NCBI GenBank assembly: GCA_030549495.1
Contig: JAUIRK010000159.1
Location: forward strand, 1-64,000
Direction: 5' to 3'
Source: Nectonema munidae
Lineage: Eukaryota; Nematomorpha; Nectonematoida; Nectonematidae
DNA length: 64,000 nt
The notes under the pieces are model-generated. The model did no database searches. It was given only the letters and a program-made list of their open reading frames with translations, and was not told the origin of the DNA. The stretch's first letter is position 1. Each line of letters opens with the position of its first letter. This document shows, one piece after another, positions 11,101-21,169 of the stretch. The position numbers and the translations under genes were made by a program.

Positions 11101-12151
11101 TAAAACACCTATCAAGATGTACTCTATAATGATTACAATAAATTATTTGAATTAGATTACTTTATAACACTGGCGGATCCAGAGGGGGCACCTGCCCTAG
11201 GCCCCTATGAAGAATGGCTTCAGAAATTCCCCTTCCTGATTTGGCTCTTTTTTAAATCATCAAGACTTCTAATGCAGTATTTTACTAGTGTTTTTTAAAG
11301 TTAGTCCCTCTATGGTCAATTTCTGGGTCAGCCACTGTCTTATAAAATAGTTAATTTAACTAATTTGTTTTTTCAGTAGTATGTATATGTTTCTCTATTT
11401 TTCTATGTTTCTCTATGTTTCCCTAATTATAAGTAAAATTTTACGCGTCAAAAAAGTTTTAGGAATTTTTTATCTTAACCAAGCGGTTTCATAATTTGCG
11501 CTTATTTTTCAACACTTGTGCCCACATTCATTCAGAAATAGAAAGTGTAAAAAAGATGTAGAGAAAGGAGTTTACTTGGATCTTCTGGAATTGTAACATC
11601 TTCATTATATTCTGGTAACACACAAATTAAATAATTTTATTATCTCTCTTATAATATTTGAATTACCTTCACATTCTCCAATTAAATCTTGGTAACCACT
11701 TTTACATTCACAAAGGTTCATGCCGTGACGATGCACGCATTCCGCGTGTTCTTGACACGCCCCCGTGAGTTGGCAATCCGCTGTGCGAAAATAAAATTAA
11801 TCCCTCATGTAAAAGTAAGAAGAGGAAAGATTTACCAATACAGACACCTCCATACATTTGATAGCCAGGATCACAAGCAAGATAGAAACTTTTCCCATTT
11901 TGCACGCAGTGTGAGTTAGCAACATCGAAAACAGATTTAGAATCATTCATAGAACATTCCTTCATTTCTTCAAAAATGCCAAATCATAAATTTGCTCAGC
12001 GGTTGAGATGAAATCAACTACTTACTCCCACAACTCCCATCGTTCGTTAATGTAAACCCCGATCGACAAAGATCCACATGGAATCCATCAAACGTTGTTA
12101 CTTTTTTAGGATAATGGATTTCATCAGCTGCATTTTGAGAAGCATACACAA
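5179..12151 (-). CDS. EGF-like secreted protein, left paralogue lacking exon 1
   Basis: Nine exons on the minus strand: 12151-12026, 11967-11836, 11780-11667, 11611-11576, 6699-6568, 6519-6391, 5794-5693, 5643-5359 and 5210-5179. All internal introns are phase 1 with GT-AG ends. The exons join into about 362 open codons without stops. They encode a two-cysteine lead-in, a four-cysteine module, a six-cysteine EGF module (exon 4), a short acidic linker, two more six-cysteine EGF modules (exons 6 and 7), a four-cysteine module and a cysteine-free 95-residue domain. The signal-peptide exon of the right copy has no match here, because homology ends in intron 1. Unless a different first exon exists upstream of 12,151, the product would not be secreted. 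The large intron between exons 5 and 6 holds a piggyBac and four MITEs. The short C-terminus (HSSFPKKLFK) differs from the right copy. Open frames suggest recent duplication or retained function. Confidence 0.7.
7267..9379 (+). pseudogene. piggyBac transposase (PGBD4-like), inactivated
   Basis: The ATG at 7,267 starts an acidic N-terminus (7,267-7,540). After a frameshift, WNYNLIPSALRKRNI leads into 7,659-7,970, which reads through FSMEEIKASFAILIRAGV. Another break precedes the first catalytic region ITLDEQLVGYTGKVPG (near 8,060). A MITE interrupts the gene at 8,205-8,627. The reading then resumes with YYDPNKD; YFTSQKLAVELAKK; GTIKTSRKEIP; the third catalytic region KSGVDLMDG (near 9,040); and a basic, cysteine-containing tail to 9,379. 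The second catalytic aspartate, expected just before YFTS, appears as Leu-Met. The element cannot supply active transposase. Confidence 0.85.
8205..8627. mobile_element. hAT-type MITE inside the piggyBac
   Basis: A 423-bp element with ends CAGTGGTGG...CCGCCACTG, flanked by a perfect 8-bp duplication GATATATC at 8,197-8,204 and 8,628-8,635. It contains a C12 tract. It has no transposase, so it must have been mobilised in trans. It splits the piggyBac coding sequence. Confidence 0.9.
9815..10178. mobile_element. hAT-type MITE, GC-rich termini
   Basis: A 364-bp element beginning CAGTACCCGCGCTA and ending TAGCGCGGGCACTG. The perfect 8-bp target duplication CATAGACT lies at 9,807-9,814 and 10,179-10,186. 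It carries a run of G near its right end. It lies in the large intron of the left EGF-like gene and is absent from the right arm. Confidence 0.9.
10437..11099. mobile_element. MITE with long inverted repeats built of short repeats
   Basis: The left arm (about 10,437-10,555) and right arm (about 10,920-11,099) are inverted copies. Both consist of degenerate 15-17-bp units of the form GGACATTTGACCGAA. The outer ends begin GTGTCCGGACAATTGGCCGA on the left, with a matching CCGGACATTTAGCCGA on the complementary right end. The middle (10,556-10,919) is AT-rich without coding. A TTAAAA-like sequence flanks both ends. Superfamily unassigned. Open frames in the arms are by-products of the repeat. Confidence 0.7.
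11168..11337. mobile_element. short hAT-type MITE
   Basis: A 170-bp element starting CACTGGCGGATCCAGA and ending TCTGGGTCAGCCACTG. The flanks CTTTATAA and TCTTATAA match at 6 of 8 bases, consistent with an aged target duplication. Its ends match those of the MITE at 50,154. Confidence 0.7.
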
Positions 12152-12842
12152 CTATAAAACAATCACCATATTAGCAAGACAATTGAAGGAGTTTGAGAAG
12201 AATTATATCATAAGCCACAAAACCAGATATAAAATACGAAAGAGTAAAAAGGTAAATTTTGGGATGAGATCACAAAGAGAAAATTACAACCCCGCTAATC
12301 CTTTTTTCATTGAAGAACATTTTGAAAAATAGATTGGAATCAAAGAATGAAAAGTTAAAATAGTTAATTTGAATAATTTTAAATTAAGTACACCAGGATA
12401 GAAAATTAAATTATAAGAAAATTTCTGGCCCTGAAATATTATCTACAAGCATTTTCCTTATTTCTTGTATTATTTTTCTGAAAAAGAGTTTGCTTTCAAA
12501 AGTCATTTCTTATATAAACTGGCACTAGTATATATTTTTGAATTTCAAATTCCCATCCAAAAACATGATGGACGGAAATAGTTTACTTCGTTTAGTGTAC
12601 GCAAATTTGATCAGTATGCGAGTTAGCGCGTTAGCACAATTTGCTATATTCGTTTTCGAAGAAGTCATTTTCTATTTCAAGGGTATTTAAAAATGCGTTT
12701 AATAATGCGCTATTGCAATCAACATTTTAAGAGGTGAAACAAAGGCCACAGCCTCTCATAAATATTTTGCCTCAAAAACAAATTGAATATGACGTGAATA
12801 GATCGGTGTTTATCCACTTGGAATGCTTTTTGAATATATTTT

Positions 12843-13648
12843 CTAAATTCTAAATGCTCGCGCATAAACGGCCTTTTCTCAAGAATGAAACATTATTTTC
12901 CATTATAAATGCGTAAAACTTTTCTTTGCTTTTATATACACTCATTGACTGACGCTCTTATTTTTCACCCTTTTGAATAACAAAATACAAAGCAAATTTT
13001 CCTTGAAATAGTTCTCAATACACATAAAGTAATAAATGACGTCCTACTTTTTCTTGATTTTTCTAATGTATCTAAATACAAAAAACCTGCCTTCCTAGCA
13101 ATTCTCAATCCTTCCCATGCGCCATTCACATTCTGTTCAATGGTCAATGGTCATACTAAAATTCTTCCAATACCACTCTTCACTCTTTCAGTATTTTTAT
13201 TTCTCATGCTTTCTTTCCAATTTTACTTTCTCCTCTATACAATCTCTTTTCCCACATAACTCATTTACTCTGTGAATTATATGTTCTTTTCTTAGCGTTC
13301 TCTCTGTGTCCTTCCGAATTTTTTTCTTTCTTATTTTTTCATTATTGATACTTTGAAGAATACTCTCGCGCTTTTATATGCCTTTTTGATTGCTGTTGAC
13401 GACTAACTATATTCATTTTTAAGGATTAATATTTGCTTATTCTTTTTCACCATATGCTGGAGTCAGCATCCGCATGAAGTTCGCCATCTTTTGTTTCCCC
13501 TCCTGTGGAATTTGCACATCAGATAACATTCTTGTAAAATCTTGCTTTTTCGAGTAAACAAAATATCTGTTTAAGTAGTAGGTGCACTTGTATGAATCAG
13601 AAACTCTTTTGACACTTTCCAAATTATACCTTCTTATTCACCCTACTC
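12843..13648. other. inner flank of left arm, no recognised gene
   Basis: Homology to the right arm ends here, in the middle of intron 1. Two short minus-strand open stretches (12,965-13,147 and 13,437-13,622) look mildly coding but match no family I know. Neither begins with a hydrophobic leader ending in a phase-1 donor that could serve as exon 1 of the left EGF-like gene. Confidence 0.5.
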
Positions 13649-13664
13649 AGTGGCACACATCCTC

Positions 13665-16600
13665 CTCTTCTTCTTCTTCTTCATCTACACCTTATCCCCT
13701 AGTTGGGGGTCGGTGGCTTTGATCCTTTCTCGCCACAATTTTCTGTTGAGTGCATCTTTTTCATCTAGCCCAAGCTCCTGGAGTTTTTCTTTTAGCCCAT
13801 CTTTCCATCTTTTTCGCTGTCTTCCTCTGCTTCTTTTGCCATCCACTCCTTTTTCCATCACTTGACGTACTGGATCCTCTTCTTTCTTTCTTAAAATATG
13901 TCCGTACCATCGCAACTTACTTCGCTCTGTTACCGCCAACACGCTTACCTCAACTCCTGTCCTTCTTCTAATTACTTCATTTCTTATTTTGTCTTTCAGA
14001 GTTTTTCCCAGCATCATTCTCAGCATCTTCATTTCTGTGGTCAACAATCTCTTCTCTTCTTTCTTTTTGAGACTCCAGCATTCACACCCATAGGACATTA
14101 CAGGTCTAACCATTGTGGTATAAATTTTTGCTTTTAACTTCATCGGCATTGCTTTATCACATAGTACGGTTTTCACTTCTTTCCATTTCAACCAGCTCGC
14201 ATTTATTCTTGATTGTATATCCCTTTCATAGCTTCCATTACACATAACTTGCGCTCCCAAATATTTAAAATAATTCACCTGCTTCAGTTTGTTTCCATGT
14301 CTATCTTCCACATTCACTTTGATATCCTCATTCTTGCTACACATCATTGTTTCTGTTTTTCTAGCATTCATCTTTAATCCAAACTTTTCTAAACTTTCTT
14401 GCCATTTTATCAGTCTCTTCTGTAGCTCCGCTTCGCTATCCGCTAATATTGCCAAGTCATCTGCGAATAAAATTTCCCATAGTTCTTCTTTCCTTAAATG
14501 CTTTGAAAGCTCATCGATAACCAGCGCAAACAATAATGGACTTAATGCTGAACCTTGATGTAAACCTGTTTTTACTTCAAATTCCCTTGACAATCCTTCG
14601 GTCGATGCATGTCTTTGAGTTTTTATACATTTCTTTGATTAATCTCACTAATTTTTCTGATACTTCCTTTCTACGCAAACACCAAAAAACTACTTTTCTG
14701 GGAACAGTATCATAAGCTATTTCTAAATCTACAAAACCACAAAAAACTGATTGATTGCCTTCAATCTTCTTTTCTATTATTTGCTTCGTAATGAAAATCG
14801 CATCTATTGCACTCTTTCCAGGCATGAAACCAAACTGTTTTTTGTCTATCTTAATCACCGATCTAATTCGTTTATCTATGATTCTCTCTAAAACTTTCAG
14901 TCCGTGTTCTAGTAGCTTCACTCCACTATAACTGCCACATTGCAAGATATCTCCTTTCTTCTTCCAAATAGGCACTAACACACTTTTTCTCCAATCCTCC
15001 GGTATTTTTTCCTCTGACCATATCTTCTTCAGCAATTTCACTGTCCATGTTATGGTTTCACGTCTTCCTGCTTTAATCATATCGCTGCTAACTTCACTTA
15101 ATCCTGGTGCTTTGAAATTCTTCATATTTTGTATTTGTTCCAAAATTTCATCTTCATCAATTTCCTTTTCTGGACCCTCAACCTTCAAAGCTTTCTCTAG
15201 ATCATCCTTTTTAAAAATATTCTGCCCATCTATTCTTAACTCCTTCAGCACTAAATATTATTTTTCCCGCTTCATCCTTAATTAATAATATTCACTTTTC
15301 CAATTTCTTGAGTTTCTTTCTGTTTTCTTTTTGCAATTTTGTATATCTGATTTACGCCTTCTTTTGTATTCAAGTCCTTATAAAGTTTTTGGCTTTCTTT
15401 AAATTTTGCACTCGCGACACACTTTTTTGCTTCTCTTTTCTTTACTCCATAAAACTCCTTGTCTTCTATCGATTTTGATTTTTTCCATTTTTTGTAATCC
15501 GCTTTTTTCTCTTTCAGTACCTTTCTTAATTCTTCTTTCCACCACCATGTTTCCTTTCGTTTACTTCCTTCAGCCTTAATTCGTCCTAAGACTACTTCGC
15601 TCACTGAAATTAAATTCGTCTTTATTTTTCTCCACATTTCCTCCACATCATCTCTCATTTTTATATTTGCACTCACCTTTTTTATAGCCTTTTTAAATTC
15701 CTCCTTTGTTTCAATTTTTTTCAATTTCCACATCTTTAATTTATTTTCTTTTTTTACGTATTCTTTATATGTCCTGTTTTTATACCGGTCTAGCACAACT
15801 AATTTGTGTTGGCTCACAATTTCACTTCCTGGTACAGCTTTACAATCCTTCAAATTTTTCACATCCTTCTGTCTCACCAAAATAAAATCGATTTGGCTTT
15901 TTTTGTCTCCACTTGTATAGGTAATCAAATGATCTCTCTTCTTTCTATACATTGTATTGCAGACAGTTAGTTCATTTCTTTCACTAAAATCTAGAATCTT
16001 TTCGCCATCTTCATTTCTTTTTCCGTATCCATAACCTCCATGCACTCGTTTAAAATCGTCACAATTTTCTCCAACGTGTCCATTCAAATCCCCTCTCACT
16101 AACAATACTTCATCATCTTTAACTTGCTCAATCATTTCTTCTAATCTACCCCTAAAGTCTTCTTTTTCCTCTTCTTTGCATCCGTTTTGCGGTGCGTATG
16201 CCGATATAATGTTAACTAATCCATTCCTTTCAGCTAGTTTGACCCGAATTAGTCTATCTCCTTCTCTTCTCACTTCCACTACTTTATTCTTGCTCCTGTG
16301 CGAACATATGATACCTACTCCATTCTTTTTATTTGCGCTTCCACTATAAAATAACTTGTAGCTTTTCCTATTTCCTTTGCTGCATTTCCTCCCTATCTTG
16401 TTTCCTGTACACACATTACTTCAATACTTCTCTTCTTCATTTCTTCTATCAATTCAAAGGACTTGCCCGTAATCGATCCTACACTCCACGTCGCAAACCT
16501 CCAGTCTTTCTCTCTTCTTCCACAGGTTTTTCCAACATTCTTTTTGACGTAGGCAGCTGGACACGCCCACGGAGTACTTTGAGCTGTACCCCGCTCTATG

Positions 16601-17005
16601 TTTTTATGGATCATCGCATTGTTTGAAAAAGAGCTTTTTTTTACAGCCGAATGCCCTTCCTGGCGCCAACCATTTTGTTTTGAGGCTTGGAAAGCTTTAG
16701 CCTTTGCTTTGACTTAAGCTTCAAACCCCAAGGCAGGGGCAATTTGAAATCAGAGTTTTTTTCTCCTAGAACATTTGCCTTACAGGGCTAACGAGCATGC
16801 TCTACCCGAAGCTTCAGGTTAAAGCGCCTGTCACTCGCTTACGCCTCAAGATCATTTAGTTAAAACAACCCCGCCACGTGAAGCCAGACCTAGAGACTTA
16901 CTGTTCAGAGGTTGTAAGAGACGCATGTGTCATATGAGGTATTTTTTAGAGAATAAGAGCTCAACCTCATTCTCCACCTCGACATAAACAGTCATTGAGA
17001 TCATG
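13665..17005 (-). mobile_element. RTE-type LINE, near full length
   Basis: A 3,341-bp insertion on the minus strand flanked by the perfect 16-bp duplication AGTGGCACACATCCTC (13,649-13,664 and 17,006-17,021). The 3' end at 13,665 carries a GAA-type short tandem tail, as RTE elements do. The roughly 390 bp before the ORF at 17,005-16,615 would be the 5' UTR. It carries an endonuclease-RT polyprotein with a few frame breaks. The exact flanking duplication points to a fairly recent insertion. Confidence 0.85.
13685..16614 (-). pseudogene. RTE LINE polyprotein (endonuclease + RT), frameshifted
   Basis: The frame starts at 16,614. The apurinic-type endonuclease domain includes IEVMCVQETR (near 16,395), DLNGHVGENCDDF and SQIDFILVRQKD. 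The RT domain begins with the conserved SVLVPIWKKKGDILQCG region, QFGFMPGKSAIDAIF and FVDLEIAYD. It continues with VKTGLHQGSALSPLLFALVI and the catalytic LFADDLAIL. The C-terminus has RWYGHILRKKEEDPVRQVM and SRGRQRKRW. Frame breaks lie near 16,400, between 15,278 and 15,251, and near 14,585. At about 970 codons in total, the length suits an RTE single ORF. The motif content is complete, but this copy is not translatable as one protein. Confidence 0.85.
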
Positions 17006-17237
17006 AGTGGCACACATCCTCTAATGTGATTTAAAGAGGGAAGGGGTGAAAAGGGTATACGCTCCACGATTTATTTTGAATTTTTTCAATTTTATATCAT
17101 TAAAAGCAATGTTTGGCTTATGACTGGACTTTCCATATTACTTTACTTGGGTTGAGTTTCACACATAAATTCCTTTAAAATAAAATTTAAAAATTATAAA
17201 TCTCTTCTATACATTTATCCTACCATTCATTTTCTAG

Positions 17238-18017
17238 ATTCAAGCTTTTCACAGAAGCCAAAGAAGATTTCTATTCCTGGATTGCGCGTTGAATTTGAGT
17301 CAACTTTTTAAGCGTACAAACTTCAAATCTTGATAAATCTGATGCTGCCGATCAATATGCTCTTGGAAACACATCGAAAGATTTTGAGAAGAATGAAAAA
17401 GCTGTCGACAACTATGAAATGAATGAAGAATTAGATCACATGCTTGCTTCATCTTCCTTCTCGAAACTGGATACAGCTGCAACAGCTTCCATAACCAGGA
17501 ACTCAAATTTCAAGGAACAGGGGGATCTCTATCAAGAAAAGGGAGAGAAGTGGTATAACAAGATTGGCTATCATCAACAGCCCCCCCCCCCCCCCATATT
17601 CGTCAGAATAATCCCACCGTTTCAAGATCTCACTTCAACCAATCACAACATGCCAATCTGACTGGACTGAGATTCCAACAACACCACCACGCCTATCAAT
17701 CAGGACAGCTATCCCAAGTAGCTTACCTTCCAAATCCTCACCATTCCTACACAGCTCCTCAAATGATGCACACGAACATTGATAACTTCATGAATACTAG
17801 AACACCATGCCTGCCTCCTGGATTTATGCCTTACAACATGGCAACGGCGGGAGGTGATAATAGAGGCAGTTATAACCATCAAATGCCACACTCTCCCGTC
17901 CAGCCTTATCCGTCATCACATTTGATGGAGCGAAAACAACGTAGAAGTAATAACAACAAGTATTACAATGCTTCAAACAACAACAACAGCAAGCGCTACA
18001 GAGCTTTGATTGGATGA
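17238..18017 (+). CDS. 3' exon of host-type Q/N/P-rich protein, two frame breaks
   Basis: An acceptor (TTTTCTAG) precedes 17,238. The frame reads SFSQKPKKISIPGLRVEFES, then a T5 run (17,305-17,309) shifts it. Next come DKSDAADQYALGNTSKDF and NEELDHMLASSSFSKLD, then a C15 run (17,581-17,595) shifts it again. The last 140 codons are rich in Gln, Asn, His, Pro and Tyr, for example YLPNPHHSYTAPQMM, and end ERKQRRSNNNKYYN...YRALIG with TGA at 18,015. Two to three AATAAA signals follow at 18,050-18,105. Both breaks fall in homopolymers, so sequencing error or slippage is possible. Upstream exons were not found on this side of the RTE insertion. Codon use is unlike the transposons. I do not recognise the family, and it may be a dead 3' copy. 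Confidence 0.5.
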
Positions 18018-18870
18018 AATTTGCATTGATAATAATAGTCAGTAATAGTAATAAAGAAAAATATTAATTTTTATTACCAATAAAATTATTACTAATAAAG
18101 TTGTGCAATCTTTCGAATTGATATTCTTCAAATAATTCTGATAAAAGAAATTAAAGTTTTTCTATCTTCTATTCTAGAAGTAATGGTTCGATCGACAAAA
18201 ACTGATCGGTTGAGTGTAAATTCATCGATAAAATCTTTTTACCATTTTAATATATTTCCACTCTAATTTATCACTTTAAAAACTTTTACACTTTATAACT
18301 TATGAAGAGTGTTTGTGTCCAATTCTTTAAAATTACATAAAAATTTTGTATATTTAACAAACTTTTTTTTCCATTTTATGATAGTTTTGTTTTGAAAATC
18401 TTGCTAGGCTTTATTTTTTAGTCACTGATACACACACGCTAAAAGTTATTATAAAATGTTAAAAATATATTTTCTAAATAAAAATACAGAAATTTTTTAT
18501 GTAGTAATTCAAAAAACTGTAACTAATAAAACATAAACCAAAAAGTAAAACGTTTCTAACAAATTTATTTAAAACTAAAACAAATTTTCGACTCCACGAG
18601 TCTTTATCACGTTGAAATACTAAATGTGGAAGATACAAATGCTTTGGATGAAAAGGATTAAACAGAGTTAGTTGATGGTTTAAGGGGATTAGACAAATGA
18701 TGAATAGGAGAGATGATCTTTAGTAGTGATTAGATGCTGAGTTGTAATGAGATATACTGCGTTGAAAGGAGAACTGTTTAAAGTTGAATGACAGTCTAAT
18801 CTGAGAGGGGGTTCATAAGCCGTGGTTGTGGGAAGAGGCAAACTGCTGGTGGAAGGAGTTGAGCATATAA
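18018..18870. other. 3' flank and intergenic, nothing recognised
   Basis: AT-rich sequence follows the Q/N-rich exon. The last 250 bp (18,600-18,870) are less AT-rich but have no convincing open frame on either strand. Confidence 0.4.
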
Positions 18871-19253
18871 GTAAGTTGTCACAAATGGAATAAGCATACT
18901 TTGTGCTTTTTTACAGTCTTGGAAACATCTCATTGCCGAGCACCAATATTGTTCCAAAGTTTTGCTTTCAAACTGCATTTCAAAAACACAGTTTGTGCGC
19001 AATTCAATAAGATCATCTTTCAACGTTTCATCATTCCGCATATAATCCAAATTAAAAGAATATGGATTTATTCTCCATTTTTCAGAGGCTTCTAGATTTC
19101 CCCCTTCAAAATATCCACCAAATGACTTGGATAATATTTCCAAATGGTTACCAATTTCTTCTCGAACACTTGGAATTAGGACTCATCTTCATCGCTCATT
19201 TCTTCGAGTGATGGAACATTCAAAAGATTACCTTTTTCAACTCGTCGACGAAA
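18871..19253 (-). pseudogene. hAT transposase C-terminal fragment
   Basis: This 383-bp segment is nearly identical to 28,625-29,013, with the same FEGGNLEASEKWRINPYSF and LEQYWCSAM regions, plus small indels. It has no hAT termini on either side. Homology starts abruptly at AAGTTGTCAC and stops at CAACTCGTCGACGA, right beside a Tigger fragment. That argues for transfer by recombination or repair rather than transposition. Confidence 0.75.
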
Positions 19254-19299
19254 AGTTAATGAACTAAGTTGGAAGTGGTTTCAAGACTCTACAACTAGA

Positions 19300-20523
19300 C
19301 GAGTACAAGTCAGTTTGTAAAGCGTCATAATATTGTGTTTCGATCTGTGTCTGGGGAAAGTGGTGATGTAGACAAAAGTGTTATTTGTAATTGGAAACAA
19401 AAGCTTTCTACCATTTGTGCTGGGAATGAGCCAAAAAACATTTTTAACATGGATGAAACCGGCTTCTTCTACAGAAACAATCAGCGAAACAAATCATTTC
19501 ATGTTAAAGGGCATAACACACATGGCGGTAAACAGTCCAAAGACCGCATTACCGTTGCTTTATCTGCTTCAATGACTGGAAAGAAATTTCCTTTACTTGT
19601 GATCGGAAAATCCTCGTTTTTTTAAAAACATTGATAAAAATTCACTTCCTGTTAAATATAAGTCAAACAAAAAGTCGTGGATGACAGGTGAAATCTTTGA
19701 TAATTGGGTAAAAATGTTTGATTGTCAAATGAAAAATCAAAAGCGAGAAGTCTTGTTATTGTTGGACAATTCTCCTGAGCACCCTCATGTGACACTTACT
19801 AGCGTTAACTTAGTTTTTCTGCCACCAAACACATCAGTTATTCAGCCCATGTATCAAGGCATCATACAGGCCATGAAACTAAAATACAGAGACACAGCTA
19901 GAGTTTGTTTGTGACAACATTGCGAAAGATGAGTTCATCACTGGTCTGGAAATTCTCCGAAAAATTTCTCTTTTGGATGCCATCAACTGGTCCATAAAGC
20001 TTGGAATGAAGTGACATCTTCCATTATTCATAGGTGTTTTGCTCGAGCTGGATTTACTGCATAGCTTTTCACGAATGTAAACACATCAGATATGGAAAGC
20101 ACGGAGATTGACGTTGATGTTTTCGAAGAAACCAATCAGGTTTCTTCATCAGTTTTATGTCTTTCCAAAGAATTATTTATATTACAATTCAACAATCTTC
20201 ACCACATTGATAATGACCTTCCTCCTACCTCAAATTATGCTATTGACTGGGATCGCTCCGCTTCAGATATTCTTCATGATAACGAAAAGGACTCAGATGG
20301 TGATGATGATGATGATGGTAAAGAGCCAGTTGAAGAATCGTTCAAGCCACCTTCTTTAACTCACGTCCAAGACTGCATAGAAATATGTAAGCAATTTGCT
20401 TTGCAAACAGGAAACAATGACATGCTAAAACATTGTTTCGACATACAAGATATTACCATTAACATAAGAATGAAAAAATATACAAAGCAAACAACCATCA
20501 CGAACTTTTTTAAAAGAAAGTGA
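19300..20523 (+). pseudogene. Tigger/pogo transposase, 5'-truncated
   Basis: The DDE region starts near 19,320 (VKRHNIVFRSVSGESGD). The first catalytic Asp is in FNMDETGFFYR and the second in LLLLDNSPEHP (near 19,770). The third position is QPMYQGII, where family members have QPMDQGII. The tail (20,092-20,523) has an acidic (GAT)n stretch and ends ITNFFKRK, the usual Tigger C-terminus. Frame breaks occur near 19,625, 19,912 and 20,030. The CENP-B-type DNA-binding N-terminus is absent, replaced by the hAT fragment. Catalysis should be lost at the third Asp. Confidence 0.8.
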
Positions 20524-21079
20524 ATTTTTTTATACATAATGAATTAAATGTTTTTATGCGTTTTTCCTGTTATATTCTAATAAATGTTTTTATTGATAAA
20601 TTTTTTCGAAATTGTGTTAATTTTCTATGATAAATTTTTCAGATACTGAAGGTGAAGCTTGATAAAACCGCCACCTGCTTGTTCAAACGAACAATATCAA
20701 GTTTTACCGTAAATAACGTATTAAGGCCTACAGTTATACTTTGCTGGTTTGTCTTTTGCAATTTGCGAATTAAAAATATTGCATTTTTTGAAAAGTTTTA
20801 TTTTTTTGTTATCATTCTTCAAATTCAGCTCTAAGATTCTCGATAAAAGTAAAAATATTGTGAGCCCAGTAATCATGGAAAAGTCAATCTCCAGCCCTGT
20901 TTATCAATATTGAATTGTCAGCCATCGTCTAATCGGTAACTATTGTTGTTTACACCTGGCCTCATGTTCCTCAAACGGAGAGCGTTGTTAAAACTTTGGA
21001 TTCATTTAGGATGAATTTTTGAACCGAAAACAATATAGTAAATGTGTGAACCTCCAAAAATTTGAAGCATAATTTTAAT

Positions 21080-21117
21080 TATCCATCCCCCATAGAAATT
21101 TTCTGGATCCGCCACTG
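21080..21117. repeat. solo right end of a hAT MITE
   Basis: TTCTGGATCCGCCACTG at 21,101-21,117 matches the right ends of the MITEs at 11,168 and 50,154. No left end was found within the preceding kilobase, so this is a truncated copy. The 20,524-21,080 stretch is otherwise unannotated 3' flank of the Tigger. Confidence 0.45.
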
Positions 21118-21169
21118 ACTATTCGGATTGTAGTATATATAAAGATGTTTATGAGTGATAAGAGGACAA

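Larger units (their letters stand above)
4365..12842 (-). repeat. left arm of large inverted duplication
   Basis: Reading the minus strand from 12,842 down to 4,365 matches the plus strand from about 53,790 to 62,115, exon for exon and through intronic and 3' flanking sequence. Large gaps correspond to insertions: a piggyBac (6,829-9,549) and MITEs at 9,815-11,337 here; a LINE (about 56.0-57.8 kb) and a SINE (59,191-59,344) in the other arm. Exons 2-9 have identical lengths, apart from 3 extra bases in exon 2. The inner homology edge lies at about 12,842 versus 53,790. Confidence 0.85.

Noticed and set aside
10918-11115. Minus-strand open frame rich in Arg and Thr
   Set aside because: It is the translated inverted end of the MITE made of short repeats, with no protein significance.
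17581-17595. Programmed frameshift at the C15 run
   Set aside because: There is no supporting slippery-site context, and a second break lies upstream at a T run; sequencing error or decay is simpler.
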